From PCC-6802 sp943367755 (lineage in GTDB: Bacteria; Cyanobacteriota; Cyanobacteriia; Pseudanabaenales; Pseudanabaenaceae), in contig CALRKB020000004.1 of the NCBI GenBank assembly GCA_943367755.1, positions 1-64,000 on the forward strand: 64,000 nucleotides of DNA, given 5' to 3'. This document shows, piece by piece, positions 1-8,290 of this stretch (position 1 is its first letter; the number at the start of each line of letters is the position of its first letter). Under the pieces are notes generated by a model. It was not told the DNA's origin and made no database searches. It saw only the letters and a program-made list of their open reading frames with translations. The position numbers and the translations under genes were made by a program.

Positions 1-76
1 CAGGCTGTTGGTTCCCTGGGGTAAATAGGCACGCTACACTGTTGTATTTGCCTAGATCTATTGCCAGAATTTTCAT
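1..76 (-). CDS. IS110-family transposase, N-terminus only (cut by window edge)
   Basis: The first 25 codons, read leftwards from an ATG, begin MKILAIDLGKYNSVAC. This is the start typical of IS110-type (DEDD) transposases, with the first catalytic Asp in IDLGK. A strong Shine-Dalgarno (AAGGAGGA) lies just upstream on the minus strand. The rest lies outside the window, so I cannot tell whether the element is intact. It marks the left edge of the window as a mobile or variable region, in keeping with the cassette-like repeats that follow. Confidence 0.7.
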   Translation of the reverse strand, partial: MKILAIDLGKYNSVACLFTPGNQQP

Positions 77-233
77 GCTATCCTCCTTGTTGTGAGAGGG
101 TTTAGTTTGCTTTCTCCACTCTCTCACGGCTTGCATAGATTCTTTATACGTACCGATATCGCCGATTGAGTCCATTGAGATTGTCTGAGTGCGATCCGCA
201 AATAAGCAAGCAAGACGCATCGACTGCGTTTGT

Positions 234-340
234 AAGTCCCGACAGTGGATCGGCGATCGCAAAGCTAAGCAGTTTGAGATTAGGCAAGCACGGCGAATCT
301 GTTTTCTGCTCAAGTCCCGACAGTGGATCGGCGATCGCAA
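234..340 (+). repeat. Two direct copies of a 29-bp motif
   Basis: The 29-bp motif containing GTCCCGACAGTGGATC and a HIP1 octamer occurs identically at 234-262 and 312-340, a 78-bp period. The sequence between the copies is unrelated. The motif lies in the gene-free stretch between the transposase and the first attC-like site. Function unknown; it could be a recombination scar or a duplicated binding site. No convincing gene was seen in 77-366. Confidence 0.7.
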
Positions 341-366
341 GGATAAATAATTGTGAAGCGATCGGT

Positions 367-454
367 GTATAACCAATCATTGGAGCGGACAATATTGTGA
401 TTCTTAGGTGTTGAGTAGGAGGCGATCGATTGCCGCTCAAGCGCTCCGTTAGGC
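367..454 (+). other. attC-like imperfect inverted repeat 1
   Basis: The element starts with a TATAAC-type box (367-373) and ends with GTTAGGC (448-454), a perfect match to the integron R' core GTTRRRY. Its outer arms pair imperfectly: TAACCAATCATTGGAGCGG against the reverse complement of CCGCTCAAGCGCTCCGTTA. The 88-bp length lies in the normal attC range. It sits 48 bp upstream of the MgtC gene, where a cassette recombination site would be. No integrase gene is visible in the window. Confidence 0.5.
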
Positions 455-502
455 GGGCTCATGAAGGAACCGAATGAAGTACAGACAAAGTAAGGAGCGA
501 CT

Positions 503-1009
503 ATGGGCGTGTGGCAAGTGATATGGAATACCGTGCTATCGGAATTCTCCGAGATCGCCGATGGGGCTCAAATTACCCGCATCATCTTACGCTTCCTGCT
601 TGCTGCGACCCTTGGTGGCCTACTGGGGTACGATCGGGAGCTGAAGGGCCGGGCGGCAGGGTTGCGAACACACATGCTGGTTTCTCTCGGGGCGGCGCTC
701 TTCGTCCTCATTCCTCAACAAACCGGAGCATCGGTCGCAGATTTAACTCGTGTGTTGCAGGGCTTGGCCTCTGGGGTGGGGTTCCTTGGGGCCGGATCCA
801 TTATTATGGGAAGACAGCAAGAGGAGACTAAGGGTATGACCACGGCGGCGAGCATATGGCTAACGGCAGCAATCGGCGTAGCCTCAGGCATGGGGCGGGA
901 AGCGACGGCTATCCTGAGTACTCTCTTAGCCTTGGTAATCTTGTCCTTAATTCCCAAGGTCGAACGGTTGTTCGAAAGCCGTGGAAGGAGGAATCCCAAG
1001 TCGGGTTGA
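503..1009 (+). CDS. MgtC/SapB-family inner-membrane protein
   Basis: A 168-residue hydrophobic protein with the MgtC N-terminal domain. The family hallmarks are present in order: GGLLGYDRE, the GRAAGLRTHMLVSLGAALF block, GVGFLGAGSI, then GMTTAASIWLTAAIGVASGMG. Four to five membrane segments are expected. MgtC proteins act in magnesium limitation and, in pathogens, inhibit the F-type ATPase; in cyanobacteria the role is mostly unknown. The start is supported by AAGGAG nine bases upstream. The gene stands alone between two attC-like sites, as a mobile cassette would. The short C-terminal extension (after PKVERLF) lacks the ACT-like domain of longer MgtC proteins. Confidence 0.88.
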   Translation: MGVWQVIWNTVLSEFSEIADGAQITRIILRFLLAATLGGLLGYDRELKGRAAGLRTHMLVSLGAALFVLIPQQTGASVADLTRVLQGLASGVGFLGAGSIIMGRQQEETKGMTTAASIWLTAAIGVASGMGREATAILSTLLALVILSLIPKVERLFESRGRRNPKSG

Positions 1010-1111
1010 ACAACCATAATATTAAGTTTTGCTATATCAAAGGTTGTCGCTTGGTTTTATAACGTGCAATTTACCCGACATGATAGTAAAAATTTTGGGG
1101 TGCTGTCAGCC

Positions 1112-1197
1112 GCCCAACACATCACGGCAGCTGATGGACGAAAGCCGCTTGTGGGGTTGCCAAGGTTATTTACCGCCGCTGCGTTTTGCTGTTATAC
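1112..1197 (+). other. attC-like imperfect inverted repeat 2
   Basis: The element begins with GCCCAAC, matching the R'' core RYYYAAC, and ends with GTTATAC, close to the R' core GTTRRRY. Its arms pair imperfectly (AACACATCACGGCAGCTG against the complement of CCGCTGCGTTTTGCTGTT). At 86 bp it is the same size as the element upstream of mgtC. The next gene starts 26 bp downstream. Together with site 1 it would delimit a single-gene cassette of about 740 bp. Confidence 0.5.
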
Positions 1198-1222
1198 GCT
1201 TAATAGTTGCACATTGCAAAAT

Positions 1223-1546
1223 ATGAAACTTGGGACCCCAACAAGGCAATACTTATTCCTATTTTCCGCTGCCTTTCTTTGTGATGCGGGGATATTTGCA
1301 TTGATATCAGCAAAAGTTAGTGAATTCAGACCAAGTCAGAGTTTAGCTACATTTATTCAACAGCTACCTGTTGCCTTGTTTGCGCTAGGTCTAGCATTCT
1401 TAGTCTCTGGACTAGTAAAAGCAGATGCTGACGAAATTACATTTACCCACATCCATATTAAAAGGTTTCTATCATTAACTGGACTGATTGCAAGTGTGCT
1501 TCTAGTTCTTATGATGATCGTAGGAGCACCAGGAGGATTCAACTGA
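1223..1546 (+). CDS. Small hypothetical membrane protein (three predicted TM segments)
   Basis: I do not recognise a family. The chosen ATG gives 107 residues starting MKLGTPTRQ; a longer reading from 1064 would translate through the attC-like element and is unlikely. Three hydrophobic segments are visible: about residues 9-30, 45-66 and 85-104. A polar stretch (KADADEITFTHIHIKR) lies between the second and third. The stop codon is followed directly by the ATG of the Ycf66-like gene, so the two are probably co-transcribed. It may be the first gene of a second cassette. Confidence 0.55.
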   Translation: MKLGTPTRQYLFLFSAAFLCDAGIFALISAKVSEFRPSQSLATFIQQLPVALFALGLAFLVSGLVKADADEITFTHIHIKRFLSLTGLIASVLLVLMMIVGAPGGFN

Positions 1547-1807
1547 ATGATAAACATAGGCGGTAATCCACTCATGATCCTAATTGGCATTATCATCGGT
1601 ATCCAAGGATTTTATTTACTCTTTCTTGCATGGATACGTCCTGATATTGCTCGTTATCAAGATAGTCTTTTGGGAACACTCTCTGTACTTAGTGGATGTA
1701 TAATTTTGGCTTTCAATTTTCGCATGGATATTACAACTCAATTGGGCATATCTCTCTTATGGTCAATTACAGCTTTCTCTATTTTTGAAACAGTGAAGCG
1801 ACGATGA
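1547..1807 (+). CDS. Ycf66-like small membrane protein
   Basis: An 86-residue protein starting MINIGGNPLMIL, the characteristic opening of cyanobacterial and plastid Ycf66 proteins. It also has the family's RPDIARYQD segment after the first membrane helix and an FRMD..TQ..LL stretch near the end. Two to three membrane helices are predicted. Ycf66 has no established biochemical function. The gene starts on the base after the preceding stop, and its own stop overlaps the start of a second, damaged Ycf66-like copy (ATGA). Confidence 0.75.
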   Translation: MINIGGNPLMILIGIIIGIQGFYLLFLAWIRPDIARYQDSLLGTLSVLSGCIILAFNFRMDITTQLGISLLWSITAFSIFETVKRR

Positions 1808-2093
1808 TTAATATTGGTGGTAATCCTCTAATAATTCTGTGCAGTCTCACGCTCTTGGCATCAGGTATAGCTATTGGAAGTATATCTACAGTATGTCCAC
1901 AGATATCAAAAAAGGCGACATTTTTCTTGGATTTGCCTTTGTCGTGGGTGGGCTGATATTGATTGCTTACAACTTCAGGATGGATATCAATACTCAAAGG
2001 GCATTCCTATTGCTGACAGTTATAGCTGTTTGGTATTCTTTTGAAAGTATTCTACTGCGTAAGAAATCCAGAAACGAGAGAACTGAAGATTAA
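1804..2093 (+). pseudogene. Second Ycf66-like gene, frameshifted
   Basis: From the ATG overlapping the previous stop the reading frame gives MINIGGNPLIIL and a hydrophobic stretch, then drifts into a different frame. The remaining Ycf66 similarity (GLILIAYNFRMDINTQ, YSFESILLRKK) continues in the -1 frame to the stop at 2093. Joining the two frames near 1880 restores a protein of nearly the same length as the intact upstream copy. This looks like a tandem duplicate inactivated by a one-base indel, or a sequencing error. Translation of the second part alone could start at an internal ATG near 1893. Confidence 0.65.
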
Positions 2094-2142
2094 CAACTGA
2101 TCTTACGTAGAAGGAGCGAAGAGTTCTTAGTCACTCTTGCAG

Positions 2143-2173
2143 GGTGCATTAACGAACTGTAATGCGCCTTTTT
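2143..2173 (+). terminator. Rho-independent terminator
   Basis: A 9-bp stem (GGTGCATTA pairing TAATGCGCC, with one G-T wobble) encloses an 8-base loop and is followed by five Ts. It lies 50 bp after the Ycf66-like genes and just before the GIY-YIG gene, so it should close the small membrane-protein operon. Confidence 0.75.
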
Positions 2174-2180
2174 CTGTGGC

Positions 2181-2591
2181 ATGATGAGTTCGATAATCCA
2201 CAGTCTGCCTTCCGTGCCAACGAACAACTCTGAAATACAGAACCACGCAAGAAGTGTCTTGGATACAATTGCGTTTACTCCCTTTGAGCAATGCCAACCC
2301 TTGAGCCGTGATTTTAGCGATATTCCTGATCGTCCTGGCATTTACGCAGTCAGGCATAGATCTCAGGGATTGCTTTACATTGGTAAGACCAAAAGTTTAC
2401 GAGGTCGTTTTAAAGGTGGACACAAAGCTTTTTTGTGGGCTTGGCTCGATCGATATAAAAGTGAAGATGTACGAATTGCGGTGCAGACAATACCTTACTC
2501 GAAAAACCCTGCGCTACTATTAGAACTAGAGGCGATCATTTTGAGAGCGACTGAGCCACCGTATAATGTTCAAATTCCTATGGAGTCCTAG
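2181..2591 (+). CDS. GIY-YIG nuclease-superfamily protein
   Basis: 136 residues. The GIY-YIG core is clear: PGIY at residues 52-55, LYIG at 65-68, then KTKSLRGRF with the candidate catalytic arginine at 74 or 76. A conserved Glu follows in LELEAIIL and an Asn in EPPYN near the C-terminus. The ~45-residue N-terminal extension is not recognised. No extra DNA-binding domain is present, so this is a stand-alone GIY-YIG protein of unknown role (repair, restriction or mobile DNA are all possible). The start could also be the ATG one codon later. A 68-residue gene follows three bases after its stop, suggesting co-expression. Confidence 0.8.
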   Translation: MMSSIIHSLPSVPTNNSEIQNHARSVLDTIAFTPFEQCQPLSRDFSDIPDRPGIYAVRHRSQGLLYIGKTKSLRGRFKGGHKAFLWAWLDRYKSEDVRIAVQTIPYSKNPALLLELEAIILRATEPPYNVQIPMES

Positions 2592-2594
2592 CCC

Positions 2595-2801
2595 ATGCAA
2601 GTGAAACTTTCGGAGCAAATCTCGTCTGCTGATGCGGAAATTATTTTAAGGTGCTTACCAGATTGGATTCAGGATGCCCTGATTGCTCGAGCTACTGAAA
2701 TTGATTATCCCGTTGAAGCCATCATTGAGATGGCGATCGCCAGTTTTTTAGACGCAGAGGCATTAAGTTTTGCAGACTGTAAGCCAGGTCGAGGTCAGTA
2801 A
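2595..2801 (+). CDS. Small hypothetical protein co-transcribed with the GIY-YIG gene
   Basis: 68 residues, starting MQVKLSEQIS. No recognised domain. The middle looks helical (AEIILRCLPDWIQDALIARATE, then VEAIIEMAIASFLDAE), and the C-terminus is short and basic. The tight three-base gap to the upstream gene argues for translational coupling and a shared function, for example as a partner or antidote of the nuclease-like protein. That is inference only. Confidence 0.55.
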   Translation: MQVKLSEQISSADAEIILRCLPDWIQDALIARATEIDYPVEAIIEMAIASFLDAEALSFADCKPGRGQ

Positions 2802-2897
2802 GTCTGACAAATCACTGTACCCGACCAATGTTAAACTTAAATTCGTCATCCAGAGTTACTAACAGCGGGTGAGTTCAATTAGCACTTTTAGACTAGT

Positions 2898-4409
2898 TCA
2901 AGGCAACCAGAAACTTGGCAGAAAAGTCTTACTAAAATTACGCACAGTTTGATTCAAAAATCGTGCTGCCTGGATATGCGGTTCGTCTGCTTCTATGGGC
3001 AAAATCTTAGCTTTATTTCCATAGTTGAAATAAGAAACTACTTCATTCGCCGCCTCTAAACCCGTCACAAATGCCTTTTCCTGAGACCAAGAGCCATGGC
3101 GATTGATAATCCAATCTCCACTCATAAATACATTGGGAAAACTCGTATTTCTGGGTAATAGATACTGATAGCTGCCTGGTGCAAAGTGGGTAACGGCTCG
3201 CGGCAAGCGAATCACACTACTATCGATTACCTTTGCTGTGCGAAAATCGCTCACGCAGGTGGCTAAGTAACCCTGTACGATATCCACAATTTCGCGATCG
3301 CCCAGCGGCAAGAACTGATTGGCATGATAAAAATCCACTTCAACTACCGAGCCAGGCTCATCGCGGTATTCATCATGCAAAGCATTGAGGTCAAAGAATG
3401 TCCATCCCGTGGTCGCATCAAAACCAAAGCAAGCATTAGATGCCATTGGGATATTCACTTTGCGATCGAACCACAGCCTGGTTGCCAGTACGTCAACTGC
3501 ACCTAGATTCATCACATTGCGAAATTCTTGTCGCGATCGCAGGCTAGGACTGCTGGAGATAATCTTTTGCATCCCGGAAATACCAACCGCAAAAACCACC
3601 GCATCGGCATCAAATACTTCATCACCGCAGACAACACCTGTCGCTCTGCCCGTACTATCAACCCTGATATCGCTAACGCGCTTTTGCGCCAAAATCTCAC
3701 CGCCTGCCTTGGCAATCTGTTCTACCCAAGGCTTAAATATCTGCTCGCCCACCGTGCCGCGACACCAAACCACGTCAAAGTCAGGTTGATGCGCTAAAAT
3801 AAAGTAATAGAGCATACCGAGAGCCGCCGCCGCCGAACATTGCTCGCCGGGCGCAAATAAACCCACTAATAGCATGGGCTCAAATGATTCGCGATAGAGT
3901 CGAGACGATACGCCAAATTGTTTGAACAACTCACGGGCAGTGACGCCATCGTAACGCCGCCAGGCATCGTCGGAGTTATCAAAATCAACAATGGCGTAAA
4001 GCAATGGTAGGGCTGAAAGGCGATCGCTTAGTGGCAGACGTTTGAATTGCGTATAAGCAAATGTGCCGAGGGGAGTGGGCAGACGCGGTAAATCTTGAAA
4101 GATGGGAGATTCTACTTCTAGCCCTGAGGGCGAGTACTGGGAAGAGCACGTCCAGGGAGTAAAGGGGCTGAGATCGAGTTCTTTGACCAGATCGAAGATA
4201 TTGCGATAGGGATACCAAAAGCCATGAACTCCCGCCTCAACCGATCTGCCACCAGCGGTTTTCCAACCTGCGACCAGACCGCCAGGGTAGGCACCAGCTT
4301 CTAGTAAAGTTACGTCATATCCTTGGTTGACCAGGTGATAGGTAGCACCCAAACCCGCCCAACCCGCACCTACCACTACAACCTTATGTTTTTCTAATGC
4401 TGTTGTCAT
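2898..4409 (-). CDS. FAD-dependent oxidoreductase, carotene-desaturase/amine-oxidase family
   Basis: 503 residues. The N-terminal dinucleotide-binding fold is intact (VVVVGAGWAGLGA, residues 9-21, acidic LLEAG at the end of strand 2, then PGGL). The C-terminus carries the FAD contact typical of the family, VFMSGDWI, followed by a helix with EKAFVTGLEAAN. Overall layout resembles phytoene/zeta-carotene desaturases and their many paralogues in cyanobacteria. The substrate cannot be read from the sequence. A GST-type gene lies 72 bp upstream on the same strand and may be in the same transcript. Confidence 0.8.
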   Translation of the reverse strand: MTTALEKHKVVVVGAGWAGLGATYHLVNQGYDVTLLEAGAYPGGLVAGWKTAGGRSVEAGVHGFWYPYRNIFDLVKELDLSPFTPWTCSSQYSPSGLEVESPIFQDLPRLPTPLGTFAYTQFKRLPLSDRLSALPLLYAIVDFDNSDDAWRRYDGVTARELFKQFGVSSRLYRESFEPMLLVGLFAPGEQCSAAAALGMLYYFILAHQPDFDVVWCRGTVGEQIFKPWVEQIAKAGGEILAQKRVSDIRVDSTGRATGVVCGDEVFDADAVVFAVGISGMQKIISSSPSLRSRQEFRNVMNLGAVDVLATRLWFDRKVNIPMASNACFGFDATTGWTFFDLNALHDEYRDEPGSVVEVDFYHANQFLPLGDREIVDIVQGYLATCVSDFRTAKVIDSSVIRLPRAVTHFAPGSYQYLLPRNTSFPNVFMSGDWIINRHGSWSQEKAFVTGLEAANEVVSYFNYGNKAKILPIEADEPHIQAARFLNQTVRNFSKTFLPSFWLP

Positions 4410-4481
4410 AGAATTACGATAATTACGATAATTACGATAAATTATTTCTTTGCCCAGTCACGCCTTGATGGAGATTGCGAT

Positions 4482-5126
4482 CTACGTAGGCGGTTGTTTG
4501 GGTACCCATACTGGACTCTTTTGCATCACATGCTGAAACAACTCACTGGCTTCGTGCCAGCTTAACCATTGCTGGATGCGAGCGTAGGGAGAACTTTGGA
4601 ACCACTCCAAATCCACATGGGCAAACTGTCTGACGAAGGGAAAGATCGCCACGTCAATTAGTGACATGCGATCGCTTAGTAAAAACTGATGCTGCTGGAG
4701 TAAGCTTTCCAAAGTTTGCAGAAAAGCCTCAGCGCGGTTGCGATAAACTGCCTGCGGTTCTTCAGGAAAACGGATCGCGTACTTATAGCGATCGAGATAT
4801 AGCTTAAATTCTAGATCGTTGATGGCAATTAATTCCTTGCCCATGGTTAAGGATGCTTCTTCCAACTCAGACCATCCCTCTGGATCGTTTTGCTCCGTTG
4901 CCCAGTACATAATATCAAGGCTCTCTTCCAGGATGCAGCCATTTGATAACTGTAGAACTGGAGTGGTTCCCTTCGGTGATATTGCTAGCATTGCTGCGGG
5001 TTTATTCCGTAAAGAAATCTCCCGTAGTTCGCAAACAATCCCGGCATAAGCTAATGCCATACGGGCACGGATTGCATACGGACAACGGCGAAAGGAATAG
5101 AGAATAGGTAAGTTCATCAACTTCAT
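4482..5126 (-). CDS. Glutathione S-transferase family protein
   Basis: 214 residues with an N-terminal thioredoxin-like domain containing CPYAIRAR (Cys15) and the cis-proline/SNAIL region (TTPVLQLSNGCILEES), then an all-helical C-terminal domain. The CPYA motif puts it nearer the Cys-type (omega/beta or glutaredoxin-2-like) GSTs than the Tyr/Ser types. Such enzymes usually act in thiol transfer or dehydroascorbate reduction. The first ATG is used; another Met lies at residue 4. It precedes the FAD oxidoreductase on the same strand. Confidence 0.82.
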   Translation of the reverse strand: MKLMNLPILYSFRRCPYAIRARMALAYAGIVCELREISLRNKPAAMLAISPKGTTPVLQLSNGCILEESLDIMYWATEQNDPEGWSELEEASLTMGKELIAINDLEFKLYLDRYKYAIRFPEEPQAVYRNRAEAFLQTLESLLQQHQFLLSDRMSLIDVAIFPFVRQFAHVDLEWFQSSPYARIQQWLSWHEASELFQHVMQKSPVWVPKQPPT

Positions 5127-5309
5127 TGCTGTTCATCTAGTTTTGATTATTTAGTTTTTTAGGGATACAATGAAACAATATTTTTCAAAATAATTGGGTA
5201 AGCTACGATTACTGTCTTAGTAGTTTGCTGGGTACGATCTGTTGGCTGCTATGTTAGGTTCTTGCTAGGGAATCTTTTTAAGTGGGTTTGAAGCAAAGTA
5301 CGGGCACAT

Positions 5310-6404
5310 ATGGAGTTAAAAAAAAGCAGGTTACTAAGAATTACTAAAGGTATTGCTTATCAAGGCTTTGACGACCACTTTGCGATTTTAGGGTTGCCCA
5401 TTACAGCGAACGAACGCCAAGTACGCGATAGATACTTAATGATTGCAAAAAAACTGCATCCAGATGTTTGTCGGCTGTCCGCCGATGAAAAAGATCTAGC
5501 CACTCGCTTTTTTGCCAGACTAGTTAACCCTGCTTACTTTGCGCTCAATCGAACCCGGGAACGTGCAGAATACCTCAAGGTACTCAAACTCATACCAAAG
5601 TTGATGCTCAAGCGTAATCAAAGGATTTCGCCTCAATCTGAAGTAGCGCAAAACCTAGCCAACGACCCCAACAAAGATAACTATGAGCAAGCAATAGTTG
5701 CGATCTCCATTTTGCAGTATGAGCAAATGTCGGGATTCCTGGACTATGCAGGCGATTTGAGCGAATTAAATTTGGTGTTTCTGCTCTGTAATGAGGGTTG
5801 CCAGCATTTGATCGCTAAGCCCAGCCCTAAAACAACTATTGAAGGCAGACCTATAGAAGGTAAACCTATAGAAGGTAAACCTATAGAAGGCACAACCATT
5901 AACAATACTACGGCTGAGCGATCGCGACCAGCCCGTACCGGTTACTACGACACTTCTGCCACCGGAAATACAGGCTTCACTGGAGTAGCAGGAGCAGGTG
6001 GTAAAGCGAGCAATGCGGCAGCGGCAAAACCCCAGGCCGATCTCACAAAGGTAATGGCGAAAAAGCACCTGCAAGAAGCTCAAGCTTTGATCGCGCGCAA
6101 GCAGTGGCAAGAGGCCATCAAGGAACTCCGCAACGCCCTAAAGCTAGATAGCCAAAACAGCCAGGGCCATGTGCTGATGGGGATTGTCTATATGAATCAA
6201 AATTTTGTTGCTATGGCTAAGGCCAGTTTTCAAGAAGCACTAAAGATTAATCCTAAAGACCCAGTAGCCTTGGAAAACCTCAGAAAGCTCGATGGCCAGG
6301 GGGCTAAAAAGCAAGGTGGCGATACACAAGGTAGAGCTAGAGAGGATAAACATGACAAAGCCAAGAAAGAGCCTAAGAAAGGTGGCTGGTTGTCCTGGTG
6401 GTGA
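5310..6404 (+). CDS. J-domain (DnaJ-like) protein with C-terminal TPR repeats
   Basis: 364 residues. A J-domain occupies about residues 18-90, with the Hsp70-stimulating HPD motif at 50-52. A linker follows that includes three near-identical EGKPIEG-type units and a Gly/Ala-rich segment. Then come about two TPR repeats (roughly 252-325, with AIKELRNALKLDS and AKASFQEALKINP). The C-terminus is lysine-rich and ends GGWLSWW. This domain order is common in cyanobacteria. It is a likely DnaK co-chaperone; the client is unknown. No SD is obvious at the ATG. Confidence 0.85.
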   Translation: MELKKSRLLRITKGIAYQGFDDHFAILGLPITANERQVRDRYLMIAKKLHPDVCRLSADEKDLATRFFARLVNPAYFALNRTRERAEYLKVLKLIPKLMLKRNQRISPQSEVAQNLANDPNKDNYEQAIVAISILQYEQMSGFLDYAGDLSELNLVFLLCNEGCQHLIAKPSPKTTIEGRPIEGKPIEGKPIEGTTINNTTAERSRPARTGYYDTSATGNTGFTGVAGAGGKASNAAAAKPQADLTKVMAKKHLQEAQALIARKQWQEAIKELRNALKLDSQNSQGHVLMGIVYMNQNFVAMAKASFQEALKINPKDPVALENLRKLDGQGAKKQGGDTQGRAREDKHDKAKKEPKKGGWLSWW

Positions 6405-6497
6405 TTTGTAGCAAAGCAATTTGTGACAAAACAGTAACAAAACAACATATTGAACTGATTAGGTAGTGTTAGCATTGCCGAAAATGATGTGATTTCA

Positions 6498-8111
6498 ATG
6501 TCAACCTTGCCTCATAGTCTGCCCCACTTAATTCGACCAGTCGCCGCCTATACACTCTACGGTCTGATCTGGCATTCCTTCGCGCAAAAGCAATGTGCGA
6601 TCGCGCTCGATACCTATCAGGGACATTTACTCCAGATCGACCCACTGACGGATAGTGCCTCCGTACTTAATCCCTATACTGCCAAACAATTCCGCGATGC
6701 AACGGGTATTGCGATCAGCGGCGACAAGCTGTTTGTGACTCAAGGTAACTGCATATACTACTGCGACCTGGTTGACTTTGACTTGCAGCCATATATGGAA
6801 TTGCCGGACAAAGTTGATGGTATTGCCGTCTCAGACGGAGCCATATACGTATCCTCGGCTCAAGCTGACAAGATCTTTGTGTTTGGTCGCGCTACTAGAG
6901 GGTTATTGCGTGTGATCCATGCACCAGGCATTGGATTTGAGGCACTTACCTTGCACGGCGATGAGCTATGGGTATGCGATCGCACCGAGGAAACCGTGTA
7001 TTGCTTAGAGGCCAAAACCGGTACGATTAAGTTCCGTGCCCTCACCCCTTTTCCCAGCCCTACAGGTTTAGGCTTTTGTGGCGATGAGCTGTATGTGGTT
7101 TATACCGATGATGAATACTACATTCGCGATAATCCCAACGATCCCGATCCCCTATCCGTACAGGTGCGCGATCGCACTTTCATCCACAAACTAAATCTAA
7201 TTCACGTTGATACCAAGCCGCGCCACACACTCTCCAATGGCTATCTGGTAGAGATGGTTTACCTGGAGGAAGCATCAGCAGACGAGCCGCAGGATGTACA
7301 TAACCTTACCTGGCGCATTGCCCTGCCCACCGATACAGATCGGCAAAAGGTGCGATCGGTCGAACCCATGGGGATGCCCTTTGAAGAAGAAATTTTAGAT
7401 GGACAGCGCGTTGCTGTATTCAAGATTGGCGACCTGCAAGCTGAGGAAGCCAAACTATTCGGCTGGAAAGCCATCCTGGAAATGCGCGGCATTAAGTACG
7501 AAATTCCATACACTGAGGTGGAAAAAATTCCACCACTATCAGCAGAGATGCAGGCTAAGTATCTGGTTGACGATGACGGGTTAGGTATGGAATTACCAGC
7601 AGTTCAGGCTGCTGCCAGGGAAGCGATCGGCACTGAAACAAATATCATCCGTAAAATGCAGTCCATCCGCGATTATGTCTATGACAAGCTGGAATACCGC
7701 ATGCAACCTTACATTGACACCCCCGATCTGGTATTAGCTAGGGGCACGGGTTCCTGTGGTGAATATGTGGGCGTATTGCTGGCACTAGCACGCTTGAATG
7801 GCATTGCCTGCCGCACCGTTGGTCGCTATAAATGCCCACCCTATGCCGATCAGCACAATATACCCTTATATCAGTACTACAACCACGTCTGGATTGAGTT
7901 TTATGTTCCCAGCGTTGGCTGGTTACCAATGGAATCAAATCCCGACGATCTTGGCGATCGCCCCTACCCCACCAGATTTTTTATGGGTTTGCCCTGGTAC
8001 CACGTTGAAATTGGCAAAGGAATTACATTCGAAACCATTAGACCCCAACCGTTTTCCATTGGGGAGCTAGCCCTTAATCATGTCAGGTTCAAGATCTTAG
8101 GCGAGCTTTAG
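6498..8111 (+). CDS. Transglutaminase-like protein with N-terminal beta-propeller-like region
   Basis: About 537 residues from the ATG; a GTG three codons earlier is an alternative start. The first ~220 residues contain repeated strand-turn units (LHGDELWVCDRTEETVYCLE and similar) like a six-bladed propeller. The C-terminal part is a transglutaminase/protease-like core: GTGSCGEYVGVL with the nucleophile Cys near residue 420, NHVWIEFYV with the His, and PMESNPDD with the Asp. The triad is therefore complete. No signal peptide is evident. The substrate is unknown; a cysteine-protease or amidase-like activity is possible. Confidence 0.75.
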   Translation: MSTLPHSLPHLIRPVAAYTLYGLIWHSFAQKQCAIALDTYQGHLLQIDPLTDSASVLNPYTAKQFRDATGIAISGDKLFVTQGNCIYYCDLVDFDLQPYMELPDKVDGIAVSDGAIYVSSAQADKIFVFGRATRGLLRVIHAPGIGFEALTLHGDELWVCDRTEETVYCLEAKTGTIKFRALTPFPSPTGLGFCGDELYVVYTDDEYYIRDNPNDPDPLSVQVRDRTFIHKLNLIHVDTKPRHTLSNGYLVEMVYLEEASADEPQDVHNLTWRIALPTDTDRQKVRSVEPMGMPFEEEILDGQRVAVFKIGDLQAEEAKLFGWKAILEMRGIKYEIPYTEVEKIPPLSAEMQAKYLVDDDGLGMELPAVQAAAREAIGTETNIIRKMQSIRDYVYDKLEYRMQPYIDTPDLVLARGTGSCGEYVGVLLALARLNGIACRTVGRYKCPPYADQHNIPLYQYYNHVWIEFYVPSVGWLPMESNPDDLGDRPYPTRFFMGLPWYHVEIGKGITFETIRPQPFSIGELALNHVRFKILGEL

Positions 8112-8290
8112 CCTAATCTACAGCCAGCCAGCTCAATATGTAGCATCTCTAAGGTAAAATGAAGGGCGGCTAAGCTTCCAGTCAGCTACAGCACGGCTAC
8201 AGACCAGCTATAGAGTCGTAGTTTTTTGGATATAGCTAAAGTTGCCCATACTAAACCTCTAGTTAAAGCGATCGCAAATAAAGTACAAGC

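Noticed and set aside
234..340. Two 29-bp repeats considered as a CRISPR start
   Set aside because: Only two copies, no further repeats or cas genes, and the motif contains a HIP1 octamer common in this genome.
144..440. Overlapping small reading frames on both strands in the first 500 bases
   Set aside because: They run through direct repeats and an attC-like element, have no SD or family features, and mirror each other across strands.
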